From NCBI RefSeq assembly GCF_020176955.2, contig NZ_JAIUCZ020000002.1, forward strand, positions 186,001 through 250,000: a DNA stretch of 64,000 nt, written 5' to 3'. The stretch is from Nocardia sp. alder85J. Lineage in GTDB: Bacteria > Actinomycetota > Actinomycetes > Mycobacteriales > Mycobacteriaceae. The position numbers were made by a program, and so were the translations under genes. The notes beneath the pieces are model-generated. The model searched no databases and was not told where the DNA came from. It saw nothing but the letters and a program-made list of their open reading frames with translations. The first letter of the stretch is position 1; every line of letters starts with the position of its first letter. This document shows positions 38,419-45,819 of the stretch, one piece after another.

Positions 38419-39954
38419 GTGCCGGAATTGAACGTCGATCCGCAGGAGCTGCTGGGCGTGGCGTCCGCGCTCGCGGGAACCGCCGGCACCACCGGCTTTT
38501 CGCTGCCCACCGGCTGGGTGCAGCACGCGGGGGCCGATCCGGTGTCCGCGGCCGCCGTACCGTTCCTCAACGGGCAGACCGAGTCGATCTTCAACGGAAC
38601 TCTGGACACCCTCAACGGAATTCACCAGACCGCCTACAAGATCGGTACGTCGGCAAGCAATTACACCGCCACCGACTCCGAGGGCGGGCAGATCGTCGGC
38701 GGTTCCGGCGGTGACATTCTGACCAACCCGGTGTCGTCGGTGAGCCCGTTGGACTTCCGGCAGGCGCCGGTGAGCGCCACCGGCAGCGGGGCCGTCGATC
38801 CGATGACCTTCGCCCAGCAGTTGCACACCGGGCCCGGAATCGGTCCGGCCACCGGCTTCGCCAGTTCGATCCGGGACTACCTCGGCGGCGTCTACGCCAC
38901 CACGGTCGGGCAACTCGGCGATGCGGCGAACATCCTGGAGAACTGGACCACCGGCGCGTCGGCCGCCGCCACCGAGGTGGCGCAGCATCTGAACACGCTG
39001 GGCCAGTACGGTTCCCACCTGTCCGGGCTGGCCGACAACATCGACGCCTACACCGACGCCTTCAGCACGGTGAAGAGCAGGCACCCCACGCCGCAGGAGA
39101 TCCAGGCCGCCCGCCAGGAGCTGCTGGCCGCGATGAAGGGCAAGGACAAGGTCCGGCTGGCGAAGGCGCTCGCGCACTACCAGGAGGTGATGGCGCAGTC
39201 GCAGCAGGCGTTCACCGACTACACCTCCACCGTGGGTTCGAAACTGGGCTCCGGCTCCGGGACCGGGACCGGTAAGGGCTCTACCGGGACCTCCGGGACC
39301 ACGACGGGCACCACCGGAACCGGTAGTGGCAGCGGCAGTTCCAGCAGCTCCAGCGACATCAGCAGCCTGATGCAGATGTTGCAGAGTCTGATGAGCTCGA
39401 TGGGCCAGGGCGCCAGCGGTTTGCAGGGGCTGGCCGGGCAGAAGGACCAGAATGCCGACGCCCTGGGCGATTCCGGCCTCGGCAGCGACTACGGTTCCCC
39501 GATCATCCCGAGCTCGCTGGACGGCGGCGGGGGTGGCGGGGGTGGCGGTTCCGACTTCGGTGGCGGCGGCAGCGCCGATTCCGTGAGCGTCGGCACCATG
39601 CCGATGGTGGCGACCACCGCCGGCCTCAATGCTCAGGTGGCGTCCACCGCGGCCAGGACGGCGGTGCCCGACGCGGCCGTGGCGACCACCGCCGCGCGAT
39701 CCGCCACCGCCGCAGGCGGTTCGCCGTACATGCCGTACATGCCGATGGGTGGTATGGGCGGTGCGGGCGGCGCCGGTGGCAGTGGCGGCGAACGCAACCG
39801 GGTGGTGGCCTGGCATCCGGATCGGCTGATGTACGTCGACGACACACCGTTCACCGAACAGGTGATCGGCGAGAAGCCGACCATCGCGCCGACCGTGACG
39901 CCGCCGACCACACCGGGCATCGGAAATCAGACCCAATCCGGAGGCAACGCATGA
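38419..39954 (+). CDS. PE/PPE-like type VII secretion protein
   Basis: This 511-aa protein begins with a PE/WXG100-like hairpin (LNVDPQELLGVASALAG ... SIFNGTLDTLNGIHQT, about 3-95). A long helical PPE/EspB-like domain follows (about 125-275, TTVGQLGDAANILENWTTGASAAATEVAQHL). Then come a Gly/Ser/Thr linker with a Met-rich segment (LMQMLQSLMSSMGQG) and a conserved-looking end HPDRLMYVDDTPFTEQVIGEKP. This is a typical layout for an ESX-exported scaffold or effector. The GTG/ATG region at 38419 has GAGAGGAGG upstream. Its stop overlaps the next start. Confidence 0.75.
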   Translation: MPELNVDPQELLGVASALAGTAGTTGFSLPTGWVQHAGADPVSAAAVPFLNGQTESIFNGTLDTLNGIHQTAYKIGTSASNYTATDSEGGQIVGGSGGDILTNPVSSVSPLDFRQAPVSATGSGAVDPMTFAQQLHTGPGIGPATGFASSIRDYLGGVYATTVGQLGDAANILENWTTGASAAATEVAQHLNTLGQYGSHLSGLADNIDAYTDAFSTVKSRHPTPQEIQAARQELLAAMKGKDKVRLAKALAHYQEVMAQSQQAFTDYTSTVGSKLGSGSGTGTGKGSTGTSGTTTGTTGTGSGSGSSSSSSDISSLMQMLQSLMSSMGQGASGLQGLAGQKDQNADALGDSGLGSDYGSPIIPSSLDGGGGGGGGGSDFGGGGSADSVSVGTMPMVATTAGLNAQVASTAARTAVPDAAVATTAARSATAAGGSPYMPYMPMGGMGGAGGAGGSGGERNRVVAWHPDRLMYVDDTPFTEQVIGEKPTIAPTVTPPTTPGIGNQTQSGGNA

Positions 39955-40289
39955 CCGATATACATCCCGATGTGCAGGCCGCGCTGGACGCCGCCCGGGA
40001 GTTGCGGCACCGGATCGCCGATCTGCGGGAGCGCATCGACGGCATCCGCGCCCGCCGGCCTTCCCCGAGCGGCTCCGTCGTTCCGGAGGTCGACGCCATG
40101 GGCCGGTTGACCGGGCTGTACCTGGCGCCGGGCGTGGCCGCGACATTCACCGGCGCCGAACTGGTCACCGAGATCATGGCCGCGATCCGGGAGAGCACCG
40201 CCGACGCCGGACTCCAGTACCGGACCGTCATGGACAACGAGACGTGGGAGGCGCCGGAGTCGGTGGCTCCCGCGCAACAGAGCTCATGA
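39951..40289 (+). CDS. YbaB/EbfC-like small protein 1
   Basis: This 112-aa cytoplasmic protein has an N-terminal helix (VQAALDAARELRHRIADLRERI). A beta-rich core then follows (VVPEVDAMGRLTGLYLAPGVAATF), and a helix LVTEIMAAIRESTADAG. This is the order of YbaB/EbfC fold proteins. In ESX-type loci such proteins accompany secreted substrates and may act as chaperones or DNA-binding partners; the role here is not established. ATGA overlaps occur at both ends, so it is translationally coupled. Confidence 0.65.
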   Translation: MTDIHPDVQAALDAARELRHRIADLRERIDGIRARRPSPSGSVVPEVDAMGRLTGLYLAPGVAATFTGAELVTEIMAAIRESTADAGLQYRTVMDNETWEAPESVAPAQQSS

Positions 40290-40963
40290 CGGCGCCGGGT
40301 GAGGTCACCGTCGCCGACACCATCCGCTGGCTGCACGACGAGGGACTGGTCCGGCTCACCGGCGTGGGTGACCGGTCCGCCGCACCCGTCGCGGCCTACA
40401 CCGTCTCGGTCGCGACCGGCGTGGTCACGGCCTACCCCTCCGGCGGGATCGGCGCCGAGACACAGACTTTCGCCGCCGACGATCTGCCGTATCCCACCGG
40501 CACGCCCCGGCGGCTGGTGGTCGTCGGCGTCACCGCACAGGAGGCCGTGCTGGTCGTCGACCTGGCGGTGGCGTATGCGCTGGGGGTCAACGCCTCTCGC
40601 CCGGAACCGATCGCGCGGGCCTGGCTCATGCAGTTGCTGCTGAATCCCGAGATCACGATCTCCACCAACAGCGGGGGACTGGCGGTGTCGGCCGGAAACC
40701 GGTGCCGGCAGACCTTCATCCCCGGTGGCGGCGCGATGCTGTTCACGGTGGACGATCGCAAGCCGCCGGCGTCGACGGTCACGCTCAACCCGGTCACCGA
40801 GGGCGCCGATCATCTCGATGTGGACAGCGACGGCAGTGGTGAGTTGTATCTCGGCAGCCGGTTCTGGCAGTTGCGGCTGGTGCTGACCATGGACGACGGC
40901 GGCTGGGCGTTGCTGACCGAGCAGCTGGAATCGGCCGCGGCGGAGCCCGGCGTGAGCAGGTAG
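40286..40963 (+). CDS. Hypothetical protein of the secretion cluster (EspG-like size and position)
   Basis: This 225-aa soluble protein is not recognised. It has VTVADTIRWLHDEGLVRL near the start, mixed beta strands (RLVVVGVTAQEAVLVVDLAVAYAL) and an ending GSRFWQLRLVLTMDDGGWALLTEQL. The strand-rich composition and place among secreted proteins would suit a substrate chaperone, but no EspG signature is evident. The ATG at 40286 overlaps the preceding stop (ATGA). Confidence 0.55.
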   Translation: MTAPGEVTVADTIRWLHDEGLVRLTGVGDRSAAPVAAYTVSVATGVVTAYPSGGIGAETQTFAADDLPYPTGTPRRLVVVGVTAQEAVLVVDLAVAYALGVNASRPEPIARAWLMQLLLNPEITISTNSGGLAVSAGNRCRQTFIPGGGAMLFTVDDRKPPASTVTLNPVTEGADHLDVDSDGSGELYLGSRFWQLRLVLTMDDGGWALLTEQLESAAAEPGVSR

Positions 40964-40971
40964 GAGTTCAG

Positions 40972-41325
40972 GTGACGGATGTGCACGATTTCGACGACTT
41001 CGAGGACCGGTCCGCCGAACCGGACTGGCGGCACATGATCTACGAGGTCTTCAATCCGGAGAACAGCGTCGGGGTGGCGTGCAACCGCGACGGGGAGATC
41101 GTGGGCATGCACATCACCGATGACGCCTGCGAGAACGGTGAGACCTGGCTGTCCACCGAGATCGTCCGGATCGCCCGGCTGGCGCATCTGAAGTCGCGGG
41201 TCGGTCTGCGGGCCGAGATGGAGTACAACGGCACCCGCCCCTACACCATCGACTCGTTCGATCTGCCCACCGAGGCCGCCTACCGGGCCATGGAGATGGC
41301 CGAATTCGGTTCCGCCGGATCCTGA
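40972..41325 (+). CDS. YbaB/EbfC-like small protein 2
   Basis: This 117-aa protein has the beta-core reading NSVGVACNRDGEIVGMHITDDACENGETWLSTEIVRIARLAHLKSR (given as position 29-75 pattern). It matches the strand-turn-strand-helix order of YbaB folds, but the long first helix is missing and replaced by an acidic N-terminus. The start is a GTG at 40972 with AGGAG 5 nt upstream. It is co-transcribed with its neighbours (8-bp gap upstream, 35 bp downstream). Confidence 0.55.
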   Translation: MTDVHDFDDFEDRSAEPDWRHMIYEVFNPENSVGVACNRDGEIVGMHITDDACENGETWLSTEIVRIARLAHLKSRVGLRAEMEYNGTRPYTIDSFDLPTEAAYRAMEMAEFGSAGS

Positions 41326-41360
41326 TAGATCCACACCCCTCCACAGACGGGACAGCAAGC

Positions 41361-41678
41361 ATGGTCGACAAGCTCGATATCGACGAGGCGACCGAGGTGG
41401 TCGGAGCGGCAGGGAAATTCGGCGTCGCCGCGACGACGTTCACCGGATCGGTCACCGGCACCGTGGACGACTTCACGGTGCCGGTGCGGGCGAGTTCGCC
41501 GCTGGACCGGGACCTGGTCGGCAAGCTGAACTGGATGGTGTCCGCCTTCGGTAGTTCGGTCCGGACCGACGACGGCCGCACCGGGATGATCCTCCGCGAC
41601 ACGGTCACCGCGGTGGACGCGCTGACCGGCACGGACATCTTCGGCGGGACCACGGTCACCGGCGCCGAGTCGGTCTGA
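41361..41678 (+). CDS. Small EspC/WXG100-like type VII secretion target
   Basis: This 105-aa protein consists of two predicted helices around a central turn. The N-terminal helix is LDIDEATEVVGAAGKFGVAAT, and the second part has LNWMVSAFGSSVRTDDGRTG. Length and pattern fit the EspC-type (PF10824-like) ESX targets encoded next to PPE/EspB-like partners. It lacks an obvious C-terminal YxxxD/E signal. It precedes the 41686-44301 gene by 7 bp and may be its heterodimer partner. Confidence 0.55.
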   Translation: MVDKLDIDEATEVVGAAGKFGVAATTFTGSVTGTVDDFTVPVRASSPLDRDLVGKLNWMVSAFGSSVRTDDGRTGMILRDTVTAVDALTGTDIFGGTTVTGAESV

Positions 41679-41685
41679 CCCGCGG

Positions 41686-44301
41686 ATGGCTCCGCACACC
41701 AGCCCGTACTGGGACGAGATCGTCGGCGACAACTGGCCGGAGATCGGTCCCGACACGTGGAACGGGCTCGAGTCCACGGCCCGTACCGCCGCCGGCGATC
41801 TGGACCTGTCCGATGTGGATCAGGCGCGGCGGGGCTTCGGCGACCGGGTGCGGTCGAGCGCGAGCCTGGAGCCGGTGAAGGACGGAATGCGCACGCAGCA
41901 GGGCCATCTCGGCGCCTACGAGCGGGCGATGAACGCCGCCGCGGACACCTTCTCCGACATGTCTGGGCTGGTGTACCGGACCCGGCACCGCATCCTCGAC
42001 GTCGTGGACGCGGCGGACTCGAACATCGGCAAGGCGGAGAATCCCGACGACGGCTCCGAACCCGACGAGCAGCAGGTCCGGTCCGCCGTCGACGGCATCA
42101 AACAGCGCGCCGCGGCCGAGGTCGACGACATCGTCACCGCGGCACGGAATTCCATCACGCCGCAGAGTATGCCGGGACTGTCGCTGATCGCCGAGTTGCT
42201 CGGGCAGCCGAGTCCCTGGACCCTGCACGGCGGCGGGGGTGCGGGTCCGCGTACTCGAGTCAACGGGCACGGCGGCCCGCGTGGGCGCGACAACCCACTG
42301 CAACAGTTGTTCCACGATCCCCGGCTCTGGCAGCCGGGCATGCTGCCGCCCGGTTCGGGCCCGTCGGCGCTGGCGAATCTGTTGCTGAACATGCTCGATC
42401 CGCAGGGCGATCCGCTGAATCGGATGGCGACGGACATGCCGGGACTCGACGGGATGCCGACGAATTCCCCGACGACCACGTACGACAACGGTTCCGGGTA
42501 CGCCGGCAATTCCGGCTACGACACCGGTTCCCGGTACGACAACGGCTCCGGCTATGACAACGGTTCCGGATACGACAACGGATCCGGGTACAACGACTAT
42601 TCGAGCGGTGTGGTGGCGCCGCTGGATTCGGGTGGCTACGTCGGCGCGGCCTCGGTGCGATCGGCGGCGAACTGGTCCGGCGACGGCGCGGACTCCGGTG
42701 ACTATGCCGAGTCCCCCGGACCGTCCGGTGACATCTCCGAGCAGCCCGCGGAAACCGGTGCCGGACAATACGACCCGGGATCGTTCCAGCGGAGCGAGCC
42801 GGGTGGGCAGGTCGGCGCGGAGCCCGGTGGCGGATATCAGGCCGGCGGCGTGGAGCCACCCGCCGGGCACGCCGGCCCCGGGGCCGAACTCGGTGCCCCC
42901 GAAGGGTTTCCGGTCGAGAGCGAGCTGTCACCACTGGATCTCGCCGCGGGCATCGCGGCGGGTATGGCGGCACCGCTGAATCATCCGGCGGTGTTCGCCC
43001 CGCCGGGCGATCTCCCGGCCGCGGCCACCGCGGTGAATCCGGGCGTTGCCGCTGCGGCGGCGGCCGCCGGAACCTCCGCGGCGGCAACGCATCCGGGTGC
43101 GGACGCCCGGGCCACACACGGCACCGCCGCGCCCCGCGTCACGGCGCCCGGCGCGGCCGGATCGCCCGGACATCCCGGCCAGGTCCCCGTGGTCCCCGGG
43201 AAATCGGCGCCATCACCGAAGGACACCCACGGCCACGGCTCCGACGACGAGGACGGCTCCGACGCGGTCCGGGAGGCCGTCGGCGCCGCGATGATCGCGG
43301 CCGCCGCCCCGGCGTTCCTGCTCGGTGAGCGGGTCAACGGGGATTTCGTGCTGGCCCGCACCCTGCTGGCGGGAATCCTTGCCGCCGTGGAGGATTCCGC
43401 GCTGGCACCGGACTGGTCGGTGGCGGTGCTGCGGCATCCGGGCGGACTGTCGGCCTTCGTCACCTCCACCGAGGGGCGGGGCTGGCTGCCGACCGGCCTG
43501 TATCTGCCGCGCGAGGTGTCCACGCCGTGGCTGTGGGAGGTGTCGGTGGGTTCCGGCTGGGAAGGGGTGGCCGATCCGGCCCGCATCCTGGCGGAGTTCA
43601 CCCTCGCCTGGGGGGCTCGCTCGGGGGCCCGGCTGGCGGCGCTGACCTCCTCGCTGCCGATCGCCACCGCGCTGCGCGCCGCCTTCGGCGAGGTGCCGAT
43701 GGAGGGCGAGGTGACCGCCTCCACCGAGATGAACCTGGCCGAACCCGGTCCCGGCCTGGTGGACCGGCTGGGCCTGGCCGCCGCGCAACCGCTGCTGGAC
43801 CGGGTCGAGCAGCTGCCCGCCGAGGCGATCGCGCGCCGCTGCCGGGAATTCGCGCGCGACGGGCACAGCCGGGTGGCGCGGACCGGTCAGGTGCCGGTGG
43901 CCGCGCTCGGCGTGCCGGAGCTGCGCGGCCGGATCCTGGAGGTGTTGCGCCGGGGCCGGCAGGTCGCCGCCGAGCAGTGGGACGAACTCCGCGACGCAGA
44001 CGCCCTGCTGGCCGCCACGGCGCTCACCCATCGCCTGGAGGTCTCCCGAATTCCCCTGGGAGAGTTGCGCTCCGAGCAAGGCAGCCGGGACGTCGCGGAG
44101 CTCGCGGCCCTGCGCGCGCTGACCTTCCAGCGCCGGTGCAACGAGCTGGTGCTGTTCCTGGCCGAGAACCCGAGCCGTCAGGTACTGCGCGACGTGGTCT
44201 ACGCCCACGGGCAACTGACCGAACATCCGTCGTTGTCCGGAACCACTACGCCGGCAACGGATCCCGCCACACAGCGCGCCTCGATCAGCACCGGGCGGTA
44301 G
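41686..44301 (+). CDS. Large secreted-type protein with Rv3899c-like C-terminal domains (A)
   Basis: This 871-aa protein has an N-terminal helical domain (about 10-190) with an EspB/PPE-like hairpin. A long Gly/Ser/Asp/Tyr-rich linker contains repeated DNGSGY units (about 265-305), followed by Pro/Ala-rich sequence. The globular C-terminal part (about 535-850) contains FVLARTLLAGILAAVEDS, STEGRGWLPTGLYLPREV and FQRRCNELVLFLAENPSRQ. That part is a paralogue of the end of the 48218-50125 product and resembles Rv3899c (DUF5631/DUF5632), encoded near mycobacterial ESX-2. The function is unknown; export by the ESX machine is inferred. Confidence 0.75.
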   Translation: MAPHTSPYWDEIVGDNWPEIGPDTWNGLESTARTAAGDLDLSDVDQARRGFGDRVRSSASLEPVKDGMRTQQGHLGAYERAMNAAADTFSDMSGLVYRTRHRILDVVDAADSNIGKAENPDDGSEPDEQQVRSAVDGIKQRAAAEVDDIVTAARNSITPQSMPGLSLIAELLGQPSPWTLHGGGGAGPRTRVNGHGGPRGRDNPLQQLFHDPRLWQPGMLPPGSGPSALANLLLNMLDPQGDPLNRMATDMPGLDGMPTNSPTTTYDNGSGYAGNSGYDTGSRYDNGSGYDNGSGYDNGSGYNDYSSGVVAPLDSGGYVGAASVRSAANWSGDGADSGDYAESPGPSGDISEQPAETGAGQYDPGSFQRSEPGGQVGAEPGGGYQAGGVEPPAGHAGPGAELGAPEGFPVESELSPLDLAAGIAAGMAAPLNHPAVFAPPGDLPAAATAVNPGVAAAAAAAGTSAAATHPGADARATHGTAAPRVTAPGAAGSPGHPGQVPVVPGKSAPSPKDTHGHGSDDEDGSDAVREAVGAAMIAAAAPAFLLGERVNGDFVLARTLLAGILAAVEDSALAPDWSVAVLRHPGGLSAFVTSTEGRGWLPTGLYLPREVSTPWLWEVSVGSGWEGVADPARILAEFTLAWGARSGARLAALTSSLPIATALRAAFGEVPMEGEVTASTEMNLAEPGPGLVDRLGLAAAQPLLDRVEQLPAEAIARRCREFARDGHSRVARTGQVPVAALGVPELRGRILEVLRRGRQVAAEQWDELRDADALLAATALTHRLEVSRIPLGELRSEQGSRDVAELAALRALTFQRRCNELVLFLAENPSRQVLRDVVYAHGQLTEHPSLSGTTTPATDPATQRASISTGR

Positions 44302-44361
44302 CGGAGTTCGCCGCGCGGGCGGCCATGGCGCCGCGGCGGCGGCAACCGAGGCGGGTCGTCG

Positions 44362-44787
44362 TCACTGCGGCCCGGTGCCGCGGAACCAATCTCGCACCTC
44401 ACGCAGGCTCGGCGCCTCCGGGGCGAAATCCGGCAGGTCAGGCAGGGTTTCCAGGTCGGCGGTGAGCTCCGCGGTCAGGTCCTGGACGCGGGCGGCGGCC
44501 AGTCCGGCGGCCGCCCGCGCGGCCTCGGTGATGGACCGGCCCAGTTGCTCCGGAGTGGACCGCATCGCCGCCGCGGACAGCCGCACCTCGGCCACCACCC
44601 CGGACCCGTCGACCACCACCTCGGCCAGGTCGTCCTGCGAAGTGGCTTGCAGCCGAAGGTTTTCCAGCTGTGTGAACACCTCGCCGAGCTTGTCGCGCTG
44701 CCGTTCGAAATCGTCCATGACGTGGTCGATCTGATTGCGCAACCCGTTGTTGGCCGAGCGCAGTCCCTCCCGTTCCCAGCGGTCCAT
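44362..44787 (-). CDS. YbaB/EbfC-family protein 3
   Basis: This 141-aa protein is the clearest YbaB/EbfC member of the locus. A long N-terminal helix (GLRNQIDHVMDDFERQRDKLGEVFTQLENLR, residues about 15-45) is followed by the core VVVDGSGVVAEVRLSAAAMRS, the helix QLGRSITEAARAAAGLAAARV, and a short acidic tail. It follows the frameshifted alpha/beta-hydrolase gene by 12 bp on the same strand, so it could be its chaperone or protective partner by analogy with effector gene pairs. Confidence 0.75.
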   Translation of the reverse strand: MDRWEREGLRSANNGLRNQIDHVMDDFERQRDKLGEVFTQLENLRLQATSQDDLAEVVVDGSGVVAEVRLSAAAMRSTPEQLGRSITEAARAAAGLAAARVQDLTAELTADLETLPDLPDFAPEAPSLREVRDWFRGTGPQ

Positions 44788-44799
44788 ACGAAAACCTTT

Positions 44800-45819
44800 C
44801 TACCGTGCGGAGTTCGGTGGTGGTCGAGTCCCGGCGACCAGGTCGCCATCCCAGCGGCCGTGCCGCCAGTAGAACCAGTCCGGCAGGATCGGTGGCCCGG
44901 TGCGGTCGTGGATGCGTGCCAGGGTCCGCGCGTTGTCCCGATCGAGGTGCACGTTTCCGGTGCTGCGGGCGAAGTACGCCTTGCGCTCGGCATCGAAGTG
45001 CCCGACGAGCACCGTGTCCATGTCCATACCCATCATGTGCGAGGTACCCGGGAACAGGTACAGCTTCGAGGTGGGGATCAGGGCGGCGTTCATCCGGCTG
45101 TGGCTGGTCGGTGAGAAGCGGTCGTCGGTGCCGTGCACCAGATCCACCGGTACCCGGTAGCCGCCGAGGTCGACACCCCAGTTCATGGCCAACTGCACGG
45201 CGTCGTCCGTCCAGGCGTCCGGGTAGTTGCGCAGTGCGCGCTCGTAGCCGCGGACGAGCCGGTCCCGGTTCTCGCCGACCCACATATGGTCGGTGGCGGT
45301 GAACGACGGGGTGTTGTGGTTCAGCAGCCAGCGTCCGTCCAGCCGGGTCGCCGCCGCCATCCGCCGGATCACGGCGAGCTTCTCCTCGAGTTCCGCGGCG
45401 TGGACGGCACGGTTCTCCGCACCCATGCCCGCGGTCCAGGTCTCGGTGTCGACCAGTGACGGTGAGGTGCCGACCACGGCGGCCACCCGATCGACATGCT
45501 CGGGGTCGAGCGCGCCGACCGCGAGGGCGACCGAGCCGCCGCCGGAACGTCCCAGCACCGAGTAACGCTCGAAACCGAAGACCTCCGTGGCGATGTAGGT
45601 GATGTCGTAGGCGCAATGGGCCACCGTCCGGCCCGGCAGCGGGGTGGAGTCGCCGTAGCCCGGCCGCTCGACGACGACCGCGAAGATGCCCTCGTCGCGC
45701 AGTCGCATCGGATCGGGCATCGGTCCGTCGATGCCCACCGGCGAGCCCGGGGAGATCAGCACCGGGTGGCCGTCCGAGTCGCCGAGCACCCGCATGTGGA
45801 CCGTCCGGCCGTCCGGCAT
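44800..45819 (-). CDS. Alpha/beta-hydrolase domain, C-terminal part of a frameshifted effector-like gene
   Basis: This reading encodes an alpha/beta-hydrolase fold of about 339 residues. The opening strands are RTVHMRVLGDSDGHPVLIS, the oxyanion region PGSPVGIDG, the nucleophile elbow LGRSGGGSVAL (GxSxG-like), the acid in LVHGTDDRFSP and the His in FPGTSHMMGM. The domain reads back, without its own ribosome binding site, into the frame used by the upstream 45756-47999 gene only after one base is added in the G5 tract at 45843-45847. It is therefore most likely the C-terminal domain of that protein. An internal ATG at 45819 could allow independent translation. Confidence 0.75.
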   Translation of the reverse strand: MPDGRTVHMRVLGDSDGHPVLISPGSPVGIDGPMPDPMRLRDEGIFAVVVERPGYGDSTPLPGRTVAHCAYDITYIATEVFGFERYSVLGRSGGGSVALAVGALDPEHVDRVAAVVGTSPSLVDTETWTAGMGAENRAVHAAELEEKLAVIRRMAAATRLDGRWLLNHNTPSFTATDHMWVGENRDRLVRGYERALRNYPDAWTDDAVQLAMNWGVDLGGYRVPVDLVHGTDDRFSPTSHSRMNAALIPTSKLYLFPGTSHMMGMDMDTVLVGHFDAERKAYFARSTGNVHLDRDNARTLARIHDRTGPPILPDWFYWRHGRWDGDLVAGTRPPPNSAR

